A stretch of 51,825 bases of DNA from Planctomycetaceae bacterium (GTDB taxonomy: Bacteria; Planctomycetota; Planctomycetia; Planctomycetales; Planctomycetaceae), in the NCBI GenBank assembly GCA_002722955.1, contig PBMZ01000151.1, positions 1 through 51,825 on the forward strand, read 5' to 3'. A program made the position numbers and the translations under genes. Every line of letters begins with the position of its first letter. The first letter of the stretch is position 1. The notes beneath the pieces were generated by a model. It searched no databases, was not told the origin of the DNA, and worked only from the letters and a program-made list of their open reading frames with translations. Shown here one piece after another: positions 8,100 to 16,964 of this stretch.

Positions 8100-9509
8100 T
8101 CATCGCTTGCCAAAACAATAGACGGCTTCGTCTGTCCGAATCACCAAGCGGCCGCCAACGACGACGGGGCTGGCCATGATCCGTTCTCCGAAGTCGTGTT
8201 CGCCGATAGTCTCCCATTCCCGGCCAGCTTTGACAATTGTCATGACACCGCCTTCGCTGGCGATGTAGATCTTGCCGTCTCCAGCAACGGGAGAGGCGTA
8301 GTAGTTGCCGCGTCCGGCCAAGCGGCCTTGCTTCAGAACCTTGCCGGTCTTGGCGTCCAGTGAGGTTAGGATACCGGAATTCTTGGCCATGTAGACGACG
8401 CCATTGTAAACCAAGGGACTGGGACAATTCGGAAGCGAGCGACGGTAGCGCCACGCGACATGGGTATCGGTAATGTCTCCCTCGCCACCAAGTTTAATGG
8501 CAACCATCGCATTCTGAGCTAACTCGAAGACGCGTGCTTGCTTGGCCCATTCCTTGGCGTTTAGCTTTTCATCTTGGTCCAAGTCGATACGAAAGAAACG
8601 CTGCAATACTGGTCCCATGGGAAGTTCCGACTTAGCGATCTTGCCATCGCCATTCTTGTCCCAGGTCTTGGCAGCATCGGCAAACGGCCCCATTGAAATA
8701 CGCTCAGTTTCATCTCCTCCAGGAGTCCAGCTGACCATATACAGCATGTTGCCCGAGATGCTCGGCGTGGGATTAACGATTCGAGCCAATCCATTGAACC
8801 ACCAGATTCGCTTGCCCGTGTCAACATCGTAGGCGTTCAGTTGCAAGGCACCCGCAACGATCAATTGCGTTTGCTTGCCGTTCTTCCAGACAATTGGCGT
8901 CGCGTAACTGCGGGTGAACTCTGGCCGTTTGACTCGCCAAATCTCGTCGCCGGTGTTCTTGTCCAGAGCGATCAAGAAGCTGTCGATATCGTGGTCTTGA
9001 TTCAAGATGACTTTGTCATCAACGATGACTGGCGAGCTACTCGCGCCAAACTCATCTTGGAAGGGGCCCATCTTTTTGGACCATTTCAGTTCGCCTTCCA
9101 GGTCGTAGCAAAGTAGGCCGAAGCTGCCAAAGAACGCATAGACACTTTTGCCATCACAGGCAGGAGTGCAAGAAGCAGGGCTTCCAACTTGATGAAATGA
9201 TTCAATCTTCTCGGCAGGACAAACACGCTCCCAAAGGACATCTCCGGTTCGAAAATCCACGGCCACCGTCGCCAATTCGTCGCCCTCGTGAGTCGTCAAG
9301 TACATGACGTTTTCGTAAATGCACGGTGACGAGTTTCCCGCAGACAAGGCTCGCTTCCAAACCACATTGGCCTCCGACGCGAGTTCCTTCGGCAAGAGCT
9401 GTTTTCCCTTCGAGACTCCGTAATCATTGCGGAAAAAGGAAGGCTCCGCTGCAGACAGAGAGTTCGATGCCAACGCAAACGCCGCAAGTAAAAACAGATG
9501 AAGTTTCAC
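8100..9509 (-). CDS. Secreted PQQ-like beta-propeller protein with EF-hand pair
   Basis: The 469-residue protein begins with a signal peptide (hydrophobic MKLHLFLLAAFALA, cleavage near SAA-EP, residues 20-22). Repeated blades of the type YDVDTGKRIWW and LDKNTGDEIWR identify a PQQ/WD40-like beta-propeller. Two calcium-binding EF-hand loops interrupt it: DKNGDGKIAKSE (284-295) and DLDQDEKLNAKE (309-320). The start is GTG 9509, with GGAGA about six bases before it. Proteins of this layout are abundant in planctomycetes and are exported; the substrate is unknown. No quinone ligand or haem site is apparent, so a binding or scaffold role is as likely as an enzymatic one. Confidence 0.85.
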   Translation of the reverse strand: MKLHLFLLAAFALASNSLSAAEPSFFRNDYGVSKGKQLLPKELASEANVVWKRALSAGNSSPCIYENVMYLTTHEGDELATVAVDFRTGDVLWERVCPAEKIESFHQVGSPASCTPACDGKSVYAFFGSFGLLCYDLEGELKWSKKMGPFQDEFGASSSPVIVDDKVILNQDHDIDSFLIALDKNTGDEIWRVKRPEFTRSYATPIVWKNGKQTQLIVAGALQLNAYDVDTGKRIWWFNGLARIVNPTPSISGNMLYMVSWTPGGDETERISMGPFADAAKTWDKNGDGKIAKSELPMGPVLQRFFRIDLDQDEKLNAKEWAKQARVFELAQNAMVAIKLGGEGDITDTHVAWRYRRSLPNCPSPLVYNGVVYMAKNSGILTSLDAKTGKVLKQGRLAGRGNYYASPVAGDGKIYIASEGGVMTIVKAGREWETIGEHDFGERIMASPVVVGGRLVIRTDEAVYCFGKR

Positions 9510-9603
9510 GATGGTCTCCTAAAGTCAAACGTGTCAGATTCGATGTTAAGTAGAGACTGTGAGCGACAAAGTCGCAAGCGTCGAGATTAGAAAATCGGGC
9601 GTG

Positions 9604-9638
9604 GTTAGAAGCCCGGCTTCTCGCATAAGCGGGCTTCT
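9604..9638. repeat. Short palindrome in the gap between the Rieske and propeller genes
   Basis: An inverted repeat with arms GTTAGAAGCCCG (9604-9615) and CGGGCTTCT (9630-9638) can form a hairpin. It resembles the other GC-rich intergenic palindromes of this window. On the minus strand, where both neighbours are transcribed, it is not followed by a T run. Confidence 0.55.
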
Positions 9639-9668
9639 CTGTCTCAACCAGTCCACGACCGCAAAGTG

Positions 9669-10502
9669 CTACTCTTCCGAGTGACAACCACATCCACCAG
9701 AGCCGCAACCGCCACCTTCCGGTTCGATCAATGGATGAAAGACAGCCGTGACATTGTTGGCGTTTCCAAACTCGGCGGACAGTTGTCCTAACTGTTCGGT
9801 CGCTTCACCAACGTAGTAGAACACGATTGTGGTTTGATCGAAGAGTAACTCGCTATCGACAATTTCTACATTGATACCAAGCCGCTTGATGTGCTCGTCA
9901 CATTCACTGATCAACTGGACTTGAACGTTATCACGCGCAATGTTGAACCCACTGATGTCGTCATCCGTCGCGATCCCTAACAACTCACCGATGGGTTGCT
10001 CGGAAGGCATGCTACCATTGTCGGTGGCCATTAAGGTCTCACCCAGCTCACGACCGCGATTTGTTTGGATGATCACGGGGTCCCCGCGTTGGCAGTCGAC
10101 TTGTTCGATCGTGCCGAAAACGCCAACCCACCCCATTGTGCCGTAGCGGATCAGATGTCGGTGAATCCCATCGCAAGTGGCCTGCTTGTCGAGCGTCTCG
10201 CGATCCAAAAAGACTCGCCCATTTTCTAGCTTCGCGTCGAATTTCTTAAGATGAGTCCCCGGTTGTTCAACCGCCATTCCCGTAATCAGATTGAATTGCC
10301 ATCGATGCAAGGGACAAGTCACCAACGCACCGTCGAATGCGCCGGCCGCTAAAGAAGCTCCGCGATGAGGACACTGGTTATCGATGGCATAAATGCTGCC
10401 TTCGATGTTGTAGATGCCGATCCGCCGCTCATCGATCTCGACAACCGTTGATTGACCTGGCAACAGTCCCTCGGCGTTCTGGATGTCGATCCAATCAGGC
10501 AT
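9669..10502 (-). CDS. Rieske [2Fe-2S] - PSP1 domain fusion protein
   Basis: With ATG 10502 the protein has 277 residues. Residues 1-100 form a Rieske ferredoxin-like domain with the cluster ligands in CPHRG (Cys44, His46) and CPLHRW (Cys63, His66). From about residue 123 the sequence MGWVGVFGTIEQVDCQRGD and TNRGRELGE matches the start of a PSP1 (sporulation stage II YaaT-like) domain. The tail is Gly/Cys-rich (GGGCGSGGCGCH), a possible extra metal site. No leader is present, so it is probably cytoplasmic. The frame is open to an ATG at 10556, but that codon lies inside a palindromic repeat, so 10502 is preferred even though no clear ribosome binding site is seen. A role in electron transfer is inferred from the Rieske fold. 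Confidence 0.85.
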   Translation of the reverse strand: MPDWIDIQNAEGLLPGQSTVVEIDERRIGIYNIEGSIYAIDNQCPHRGASLAAGAFDGALVTCPLHRWQFNLITGMAVEQPGTHLKKFDAKLENGRVFLDRETLDKQATCDGIHRHLIRYGTMGWVGVFGTIEQVDCQRGDPVIIQTNRGRELGETLMATDNGSMPSEQPIGELLGIATDDDISGFNIARDNVQVQLISECDEHIKRLGINVEIVDSELLFDQTTIVFYYVGEATEQLGQLSAEFGNANNVTAVFHPLIEPEGGGCGSGGCGCHSEE

Positions 10503-10553
10503 ACGTTGGTCGCAAGTTGAGAGAGAATTCGATTGAACGACGTTGCACCTCAC

Positions 10554-10660
10554 CATAGTAACCCGAAGCGTAAGCGAGGGACGCTCACACGTCTTCGCAG
10601 TAAAGTTCTTTGGTCGCGAAGACGTGTGAGCGTCCCTCGCTTACGCTTCGGGTTACTATG
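10554..10660. repeat. Perfect 45-bp inverted repeat (CCCGAAGCGT family)
   Basis: Arms 10554-10598 and 10616-10660 are exact reverse complements over 45 bp, around a 17-nt loop. Each arm contains the family core TAACCCGAAGCGTAAGCGAG followed by GGACGCTCACACG. It lies between the divergent Rieske-PSP1 and DUF58 genes. Its translations give short spurious reading frames. Related copies occur at 15961, 31339, 38251 and 39670. Confidence 0.95.
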
Positions 10661-10758
10661 GGTACTTCCAGATTACCGGCAAGCGCACTCGACGTCCATT
10701 GCGGCGCGTTCTGCCGAGTCTTAAACTCAAGCATCAACGGACTTTTATCGAGATCACC

Positions 10759-11655
10759 ATGCCCTCTTCCGAACAATACTTGAAGCCCGAAGTCATCCAA
10801 ACCGTCGCGCGGTTGGATTTGCGGGCGAGGTTCATCGTCGAGGGTTTCTTGACCGGCTTGCATGCCAGTCCTTTCCAAGGCTTTAGTGTCGAGTTCAGTG
10901 AACACCGGCGGTACTCGCAAGGCGACGATCCCAAAGACATTGACTGGCTGGTCTACGCAAAAACGGATCGCTACTACATCAAGAAGTACCAGGCCGAGAC
11001 CAACATCACGGGTTACCTGCTGATGGATTTGTCAGAGAGCATGGCCTACACGTATCGGCAGGAACTGACAAAGTTTGACTATTCAATCTGCCTTGCTGCG
11101 GCGTTGGGCTATCTGATGATTCATCAGCAAGACCCCGTCGGTCTGATTACTTTTGACGATAAGCTACGTAATAGCTTGCCGGCTGCGAGCAAGAGAACTC
11201 AACTGGCGAACATCTTGGCCTTGTTAGCAAAGTGTCAACCGGTTGGAACAACAGAAATCGCTCACAACCTGATGCAGATCGCGGCGATGATCAAGAATCG
11301 CAGCTTGTTGATGCTGTTTTCAGACTTGCTAACGGATCCAGATGCTGTACTGAAAAGCCTGCAGGCACTGCGCCACGGTGGTCATGATGTGATCGTCTTT
11401 CATGTCCTGGACGAAGCCGAAGCGACGTTTCCCTTCGACGGCATGGTCGACTTGAAAGACCCAGAGAGTGACCAGTCCATGGTTGTCGACGCAGCCGGCA
11501 TACGAACTGACTATCTGGAAACACTGCAAGCGTTTTGCGATCGATATCGGCAAGAATGCCGAGCCATCGGCGTCGACTATGTGCAATTGGATACAAGCAT
11601 GCCTTTTGATAAAGCATTGCTCGAGTATCTCTCGCAACGGAAAGCTCGTTTCTAG
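10759..11655 (+). CDS. DUF58 domain protein (vWA-like)
   Basis: The 298-residue protein matches the DUF58 family: the signature RRYSQGDDPKDIDWLVYAKT lies near residues 49-68, and a vWA-type metal-binding motif DLSES follows in the stretch LLMDLSESMAY. It has no membrane segment. In other bacteria DUF58 proteins sit beside MoxR ATPases and vWA membrane proteins; here neither neighbour is present, which may mean the partners are elsewhere. The frame is open to a TTG at 10699 next to the palindrome, but ATG 10759 gives the conventional start MPSSEQYLKPE and has a weak GAG upstream. Confidence 0.9.
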   Translation: MPSSEQYLKPEVIQTVARLDLRARFIVEGFLTGLHASPFQGFSVEFSEHRRYSQGDDPKDIDWLVYAKTDRYYIKKYQAETNITGYLLMDLSESMAYTYRQELTKFDYSICLAAALGYLMIHQQDPVGLITFDDKLRNSLPAASKRTQLANILALLAKCQPVGTTEIAHNLMQIAAMIKNRSLLMLFSDLLTDPDAVLKSLQALRHGGHDVIVFHVLDEAEATFPFDGMVDLKDPESDQSMVVDAAGIRTDYLETLQAFCDRYRQECRAIGVDYVQLDTSMPFDKALLEYLSQRKARF

Positions 11656-11723
11656 ACCTTACCAAGTTCCATCATCACCGTAGCGGAACTCGGCAAGAGT
11701 TTCGTCACGAAAGGGGTGATTTC

Positions 11724-12719
11724 ATGACGCAGTTCGTTACAACAGTCTGTCTTGCTCTGCTGGCCGCTGATCCACACCCGATGGCTGCTCCCGGAGTAAC
11801 ATCTCTGACGAACTCCGATGTTGAATACAGCGTCCAGAAAGAACCGACGTTTCTTCTGGAGCGTGCTGGTGTGAAAGCGGTCATCGTTACCAACGAAGCC
11901 GTTGATACGAAACAGTTGCCGGGACATCGCGCGGGATATAACGGAGTCGCGTCGCTGACTCACAAGAAGCGTGCCGAGAATCTCTTCGTGCCAACGATTG
12001 CGGGATTGAATTTCGAGCACATCCACGATGGCACGATGGCTGTTTCGAAGGAAAAGTTCGAGCCTCGTAAATGGCCGATGGAGTTGCGTCGCATCAATCG
12101 CTTTACGGTCGAGTTGTATCAATCGCCGACTCCGAATTGGAAATTAGAGAGTTGCGGACGCTATGAGATTCTTCGAGACGGCGCGATCAAATACACGTTT
12201 GAGTGTATTCCGCGGGCGGACTTGTTTCATAACAAGACGATTGGCTTGTTTTGGGCAAGTTATATTCACGCGCCCGAAAGCCGTTGGATTCACTTTCGCG
12301 GCCGCCGACGCGGATCGATTGATCCTTCTCGCTGGATTATGGGAGTCACGCCAAGCCATGGTGTCGACAGCACACATCCCCCGTCAACATGGCAGCACAA
12401 ACTGGACATTGATCCAAAGTTTCCTCTGACTTTGGTGAATCATCCGTCGAAGTTTGAATACACGTCGCCTTGGTATTACGGCGTCAGTCATGGGATGGCG
12501 TACGTGCAGATGTTTCGCAAGCGGGATCAAATCTGGCTTGCACAATCACCAACTGGCGGCGGTGTTACGAACCCGGCATGGGACTTTCAGTGGTTCATTC
12601 CCGATTACAAAGTCGGTGAGGCGTACGGCTTCAAAATGAGGGCCGCGTACTTGCCGTATGAGAGTCGCGATCAAATCATCAAGGCGACGAAGCTTCACCG
12701 TGACGCCTTAGAGCGATAG
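11724..12719 (+). CDS. Conserved hypothetical protein, possibly exported
   Basis: I do not recognise this 331-residue protein. It begins MTQFVTTVCLALLAADPHP, a short hydrophobic stretch that may be a weak signal peptide. The rest is rich in aromatic and beta-prone segments (YGVSHGMAYVQMF, WDFQWFIPDYKVGEAYGF), suggesting a beta-sandwich, and includes a basic patch FRGRRRGS. A good ribosome binding site (AAAGGGGTG) precedes ATG 11724. It follows the DUF58 gene by 68 nt on the same strand. No catalytic motif is evident. Confidence 0.75.
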   Translation: MTQFVTTVCLALLAADPHPMAAPGVTSLTNSDVEYSVQKEPTFLLERAGVKAVIVTNEAVDTKQLPGHRAGYNGVASLTHKKRAENLFVPTIAGLNFEHIHDGTMAVSKEKFEPRKWPMELRRINRFTVELYQSPTPNWKLESCGRYEILRDGAIKYTFECIPRADLFHNKTIGLFWASYIHAPESRWIHFRGRRRGSIDPSRWIMGVTPSHGVDSTHPPSTWQHKLDIDPKFPLTLVNHPSKFEYTSPWYYGVSHGMAYVQMFRKRDQIWLAQSPTGGGVTNPAWDFQWFIPDYKVGEAYGFKMRAAYLPYESRDQIIKATKLHRDALER

Positions 12720-12747
12720 CGTTTCGAGAGTCTACAACTAACTACTT

Positions 12748-12806
12748 GTTTAACCCGTAGCCGTAGGCGAGGAGCAAGAGACCTCGCCTGCGGCTACGGG
12801 TTAAAC
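12748..12806. repeat. Palindrome between convergent genes (GTAGCCGTAGGCGAGG type)
   Basis: Arms 12748-12772 and 12782-12806 (GTTTAACCCGTAGCCG and its complement) pair over 25 bp with one mismatch around a 9-nt loop. It lies between the ends of two convergent genes, where a bidirectional stop of transcription would be useful. There is no T run. Confidence 0.85.
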
Positions 12807-12819
12807 GAATTTGCTGAGC

Positions 12820-14244
12820 TTATACTGTTCGGGCAATAACCAGTTTGCTCAACAACGCTGTTGGAAGATCTGGCTGCAGCAAGCTTTCCGACTCGCCGTG
12901 ATTTCGAAGTACGTTTTCGGCGGCAAGCAGTCCGCTTCGGACAGCGCCTTCCATGGTGGCTGGCCAACCCGTTTGAGTCCAATCACCGGCCAATTGTAGA
13001 TTCTGTATCGACGTCTGCTGCTGTGGTCTGAGAGCATCAATACCCGGAACAACCGAGAACACAGCGCGGTGTTCAGTCACGACTCGAGAATGAATCAACT
13101 CGCACGATCTCGATTCCGGCCAGACCTCGTGAATGTCGGCGAGTACGCGTTCGATGACTTCTTGCTGCCGTAGCTTGCTAGCCTCTCGCGCGGCACTGAT
13201 GACAACTTGATAGTACGCCCCCTTGGACTCCGTTCGCGAAATCGCTGAGCGGTGAAACATCCATTGACTGAAGCGTCCAATCAGAACGGCATGCCGCTTT
13301 TCAGTAAAAGGACGATCAAACCACAAGTGAGCACTCGCAATCGGCGCCGACTCGAATTGATCCACGTTGCGAAGCCAGTCGTCTTTGATCACGCCGTCCG
13401 GAACCAGTTCTCGCAGACGATGAAATGGAACGGCCAGAATGAAGTCGGATCCCTGAATGTCTTCTCCATTCCGCAGCCGCGCAGATTGTACTTTGTCAGT
13501 AACGTCGATCTGAGCAACCTGTGTCTTGAGTCTCCAATCAACACGGTGGCTATCTAGCCACTCGCTCAATACAGAACCATACAATTGATCCAGTGGCACG
13601 GTGGGGACTTTGACTTTCCAACCGTCGCGATTCGCCATGAATCCATCAATGAAGACTTTACGAGCCGACCAAACGTCAATCCGATCCAGCGTTTCGCTCA
13701 ACGCGCTGACCAGCACAACGTCCCAAAATCGATCCATCGCAACTGCGTTTTGGCCTTTCTCGACAAGCCATTGCGCGAAGGAAACCGACGGGCGCGACTG
13801 CAATCGTGCCAGCGTTCGCAATGTGGTGGCAATTCGAAGCTGGTCACTGAAAGACAAGTAGTGGTGCTTTCGCAAAGCGTTTGCCAAGTGAAGCGGTGCT
13901 GGCAGTGGGCCATTGTGGAGAGGAAACGATCTGGGAGGCGTCATTGTTTCCGAGCCGCTTGTCAAATCAGGTGGCTCGATGAATTCCAGTTGCTCTTCGG
14001 TCTGAAAGAATTCGTCGATGCCAACCGTGCGGCAGAACCAATCAAAGTTGGTGCAACAACCCATGGAGACGTGTTGGCAATTGTCGATCAATTCGCCGGT
14101 GGACTGATCAACAAACGAGCTAGCTCGACCACCCAAACGAGGTCGCGAATCGAGCAAGGTAACCCGAAAATCGCGTTCAGCCAACGCCACCGCTGCCGAC
14201 AATCCAGCCAGTCCGCCACCAACGATGACTACCGAGCGGCTCAC
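12820..14244 (-). CDS. hpnE: Hydroxysqualene dehydroxylase HpnE (FAD-dependent amine-oxidase fold)
   Basis: The 474-residue protein starts with the FAD-binding dinucleotide motif VIVGGGLAGLSAA and the following RPRLGGRASSF. The segment ELIDNCQHVSMGCCTN is typical of squalene-associated FAD-dependent desaturases (HpnE). With HpnC and HpnD, HpnE makes squalene from farnesyl diphosphate in hopanoid and sterol-type pathways. The C-terminal LQLAGDWTQTGWPATMEGAVRSG region is the second FAD contact. The start is GTG 14244. It is 10 nt downstream of pyrG on the same strand, so it is probably cotranscribed. HpnC and HpnD are not in this window. Confidence 0.88.
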   Translation of the reverse strand: MSRSVVIVGGGLAGLSAAVALAERDFRVTLLDSRPRLGGRASSFVDQSTGELIDNCQHVSMGCCTNFDWFCRTVGIDEFFQTEEQLEFIEPPDLTSGSETMTPPRSFPLHNGPLPAPLHLANALRKHHYLSFSDQLRIATTLRTLARLQSRPSVSFAQWLVEKGQNAVAMDRFWDVVLVSALSETLDRIDVWSARKVFIDGFMANRDGWKVKVPTVPLDQLYGSVLSEWLDSHRVDWRLKTQVAQIDVTDKVQSARLRNGEDIQGSDFILAVPFHRLRELVPDGVIKDDWLRNVDQFESAPIASAHLWFDRPFTEKRHAVLIGRFSQWMFHRSAISRTESKGAYYQVVISAAREASKLRQQEVIERVLADIHEVWPESRSCELIHSRVVTEHRAVFSVVPGIDALRPQQQTSIQNLQLAGDWTQTGWPATMEGAVRSGLLAAENVLRNHGESESLLQPDLPTALLSKLVIARTV

Positions 14245-14254
14245 AGATCACAAC

Positions 14255-15880
14255 CTATCTGACGGGCATTTGCACGCGTTGTTTGCGGTGTTGCAATGCA
14301 GCCTCAACAAACGATTGGAACAGTGGGTGAGCGGCTGAAGGCTTTGATTTGAATTCGGGATGGAATTGAACGGCCAAGAACCACGGATGCCCGGGCACCT
14401 CGACAATCTCAACCAACTGGCCATCAGGGCTAGTTCCGGTCGCAACCATGCCAGCATCTGCAAGCTGATCGCGATACTCGGGATTGAATTCGTAGCGATG
14501 TCGATGTCGCTCGGAGACGTCACTGACGCCGTAAGAAGCATCGGCTCGTGAACCCGGTTCCAGCATACATGGTTGTGCCCCAAGTCGCATGGAAGCTCCC
14601 ATGTTCGTGACTTCCTTTTGCTCCTCAAGCAAGCAAATCACCGGGTTCTGAGTGTCCGCGTTGAATTCGGAGCTGTTGGCATCTTCCAAGCCAAGAACAT
14701 TGCGAGCAAACTCGATCACGGCGCATTGCATTCCCAGACAGATTCCGAAGAAAGGAATCTCACACTGGCGAGCGTATTCGATGGCCTGCACTTTGCCCTC
14801 GATGCCTCGCATGCCAAAGCCGCCGGGCACCAACACGCCATCGACTCCACTGAGCATGATTTCCGGCCCTTGCTGTTCCAGCTCTTCAGCTTCGATGCGG
14901 CGGAAGACAACTCGGGTCGAGTTGGAAATGCCAGCATGGTCCAAGGCTTCGTAAATCGACTTATAGGCGTCGCGATGTTCGATGTACTTGCCAACAACGG
15001 CAATGATGACTTCATGCTGAGGATTGCGAAGCCGCTGCATTGTGGCTGACCAATCGGACATGTCCAACGGGTCGGCGTCGATGTTTAACTTGTCGACAAT
15101 CAATTGATCCAAGTTGTGCTCTACCAGTCCTTCGGGAACTTCGTAGATCGAGAATTCCTTGTCGACTTCTTCGATGACGGCTTTCGTTTCGACATTGCAG
15201 AATAGCGCGATCTTTTCGATGTTGTCTTGGCCGAGCGATCTTTCTGTACGGACGATCAAAATGTCTGGTTGAATACCAATTTGCCGCAGCAACCCAACGC
15301 TGTGTTGAGATGGCTTCGTCTTCAATTCGCGTGCGGCCTTTAAATAAGGCACGAGCGTCAGATGGATGAACAGGCAATCCTCTTTGCCAACGTCGAGGGG
15401 AATTTGACGGATGGCTTCTAGGAATGGTTGCCCTTCGATGTCGCCAACTGTGCCGCCTAACTCGGTGATGACAACGTCAACATCTTTCGATGCGAGGCTG
15501 CGAATGGCGTGTTTGATTTCGTTGGTGATGTGAGGGATGACCTGCACGGTCTTGCCCAGATACTCACCGCGACGCTCTTTAGCGATGACGCTCTGATAAA
15601 TCTTTCCCGTTGTATAGTTCGAGTGCTTTGTCAACGGGCTGTTTGTGAATCGCTCGTAGTGGCCCAAGTCGAGGTCCGTTTCCGAACCATCATCGAGGAC
15701 ATACACCTCGCCGTGTTGGTAGGGACTCATCGTGCCCGGATCGACGTTGATGTATGGGTCGAGCTTCTGCATGCGTACGCTGAGCCCGCGCTGTTCGAGC
15801 AGTAAGCCAATGGAAGCCGACGTCAGCCCCTTGCCCAGAGAACTAACGACCCCCCCCGTAACGAAAATGTGTTTGGTCAT
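14255..15880 (-). CDS. pyrG: CTP synthase
   Basis: The 541-residue protein has the standard two domains. The N-terminal synthase domain begins [18 protein letters not shown] and includes [19 protein letters not shown]. The C-terminal class I glutamine amidotransferase domain has GICLGMQ (Cys381) and QFHPEF. It aminates UTP to CTP with glutamine nitrogen. The frame is open 40 codons further upstream, but the conserved start and an AAGAAG site support ATG 15880. It lies downstream of kdsB, whose enzyme uses CTP, and immediately upstream of hpnE. Confidence 0.98.
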   Translation of the reverse strand: MTKHIFVTGGVVSSLGKGLTSASIGLLLEQRGLSVRMQKLDPYINVDPGTMSPYQHGEVYVLDDGSETDLDLGHYERFTNSPLTKHSNYTTGKIYQSVIAKERRGEYLGKTVQVIPHITNEIKHAIRSLASKDVDVVITELGGTVGDIEGQPFLEAIRQIPLDVGKEDCLFIHLTLVPYLKAARELKTKPSQHSVGLLRQIGIQPDILIVRTERSLGQDNIEKIALFCNVETKAVIEEVDKEFSIYEVPEGLVEHNLDQLIVDKLNIDADPLDMSDWSATMQRLRNPQHEVIIAVVGKYIEHRDAYKSIYEALDHAGISNSTRVVFRRIEAEELEQQGPEIMLSGVDGVLVPGGFGMRGIEGKVQAIEYARQCEIPFFGICLGMQCAVIEFARNVLGLEDANSSEFNADTQNPVICLLEEQKEVTNMGASMRLGAQPCMLEPGSRADASYGVSDVSERHRHRYEFNPEYRDQLADAGMVATGTSPDGQLVEIVEVPGHPWFLAVQFHPEFKSKPSAAHPLFQSFVEAALQHRKQRVQMPVR

Positions 15881-15960
15881 GGTTCTTCTTGAACTTGTAC
15901 TTGGTTCGTCATGAACCGGAATACGACTAAATATTCGGCGAGTGAGTGAGCCGGTTGGCA

Positions 15961-16032
15961 ACCCGAGGCGTGAGCGAGGGATAGACTTTGTGTCGCACAC
16001 GTGTGAGCATCCCCTCGCTCAGACCTCGGGTT
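15961..16032. repeat. Palindrome between kdsB and pyrG (CCCGAAGCGT family)
   Basis: The left arm ACCCGAGGCGTGAGCGAGGG begins at 15961 and its inverted partner ends at 16032 with CCTCGGGT. The arms show several mismatches, and the right arm slightly precedes the kdsB stop region. It is a diverged copy of the perfect palindrome at 10554 and interrupts the kdsB-pyrG run. Confidence 0.8.
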
Positions 16033-16033
16033 A

Positions 16034-16807
16034 CTAAGCAGCCCCTCTTTGTCGAGCAACAAACTGAGCATAATCATCTGGCGTGTCGATGCCAACTGAA
16101 CGATGCTCGACCGCGCACACTTGGATTTCTGCACCGGCTTCGAGGGCTCTTAATTGCTCCAGTTTCTCCAATCGTTCTAACCGCGACGGCGGCAAATTCG
16201 TCAATTCCAGCAAAAAGTCGCGCCGATATGCGTAAACTCCGATATGAAGATGCCACGGCGAGCCCGCTGGATCGGCCAATAAGTCGTCAACATTGCGGTC
16301 TCTGGCGAATGGTATCGGATGCCGGCTGAAGTACAAGGCGCGACCACTCGAACTCTGCCCCCCGCCCGCAAACACGACCTTCGTGCAGGAGTTGTCTTCC
16401 CACTCTTCCCGAGTGGTGATGGGCGAGGCCAAAGTCGCCATTTGAGAGGACGGGTTGCTGGCAAGTAACTCGACCAGTTGATCCAAGCTCGCGGGATCGA
16501 TATCGGGCTCGTCGCCTTGAATGTTGACGATGATCTCTGCTGAGTCTCCGCAGCGACGAACGACTTCGGCAATTCGGTCCGTTCCACTGGGATGCTCGCC
16601 GGTCATCTCTGCTCGACCGCCAAACCGAGTCACGCATTCGGCGATCTCTGGGCTGTCGGTGGCCACGATGATTTCGCTCAGCATGCTGGCTTTCGAGGCC
16701 TGTTGCCAAGCGTACTGAATCAACGGCAAGCCAGTCTCGTCAAGCAGCAACTTGCGAGGCAGCCGTGATGACTGCAATCGAGCCGGAATGATACCAATGG
16801 CTCTCAT
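16034..16807 (-). CDS. kdsB: 3-deoxy-manno-octulosonate cytidylyltransferase
   Basis: The 257-residue protein has the KdsB hallmarks: start MRAIGIIPARLQSSRLPRK, the segment NIQGDEPDIDP, and the C-terminal VGIDTPDDY. It activates KDO with CTP for lipopolysaccharide core synthesis in the cytoplasm. This implies that the organism makes KDO-containing LPS. The frame continues upstream through a palindrome to 16930, but family alignment fixes ATG 16807. pyrG, the source of CTP, follows downstream on the same strand after a palindromic spacer. Confidence 0.96.
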   Translation of the reverse strand: MRAIGIIPARLQSSRLPRKLLLDETGLPLIQYAWQQASKASMLSEIIVATDSPEIAECVTRFGGRAEMTGEHPSGTDRIAEVVRRCGDSAEIIVNIQGDEPDIDPASLDQLVELLASNPSSQMATLASPITTREEWEDNSCTKVVFAGGGQSSSGRALYFSRHPIPFARDRNVDDLLADPAGSPWHLHIGVYAYRRDFLLELTNLPPSRLERLEKLEQLRALEAGAEIQVCAVEHRSVGIDTPDDYAQFVARQRGAA

Positions 16808-16857
16808 GCCTAAATCCTTTGGCAAGAAAACGAGGACACTTACGGCACTTGATTCAA

Positions 16858-16932
16858 GGGTGGCTGCGGTCGAGTCTTCGTGCCCCCAGGGTGTTCCATG
16901 CTGGGGGCACGAAGACTCGACCGCAGCCACCC
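16858..16932. repeat. Perfect 32-bp inverted repeat (GGGTGGCTGCGGTCGAGTC type)
   Basis: Arms 16858-16889 and 16901-16932 are exact reverse complements over 32 bp with an 11-nt loop. It sits upstream of kdsB and downstream of the DUF1501 gene. A similar partial copy occurs at the right window edge (from about 51777). Confidence 0.93.
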
Positions 16933-16964
16933 GTAAAAAAGAGCGCAGTGCGAATTCGCTTCAA

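Noticed and set aside
10533..10724. Small Arg-rich reading frame (SNPKRKRGTLTRL...)
   Set aside because: It is a translation of the 45-bp palindrome; the same peptide arises wherever this repeat family occurs.
13585..14262. 225-codon plus-strand reading frame opposite hpnE
   Set aside because: It lies entirely antisense to a well-supported gene and has no recognisable features.
15850..15857. Possible frameshift at the eight-base C run near the pyrG start
   Set aside because: The reading [15 protein letters not shown] is intact and matches CTP synthases, so the run has its correct length.
16808..16930. Upstream extension of kdsB
   Set aside because: The extra codons are a translation of the 32-bp palindrome; the conserved KdsB N-terminus starts at 16807.
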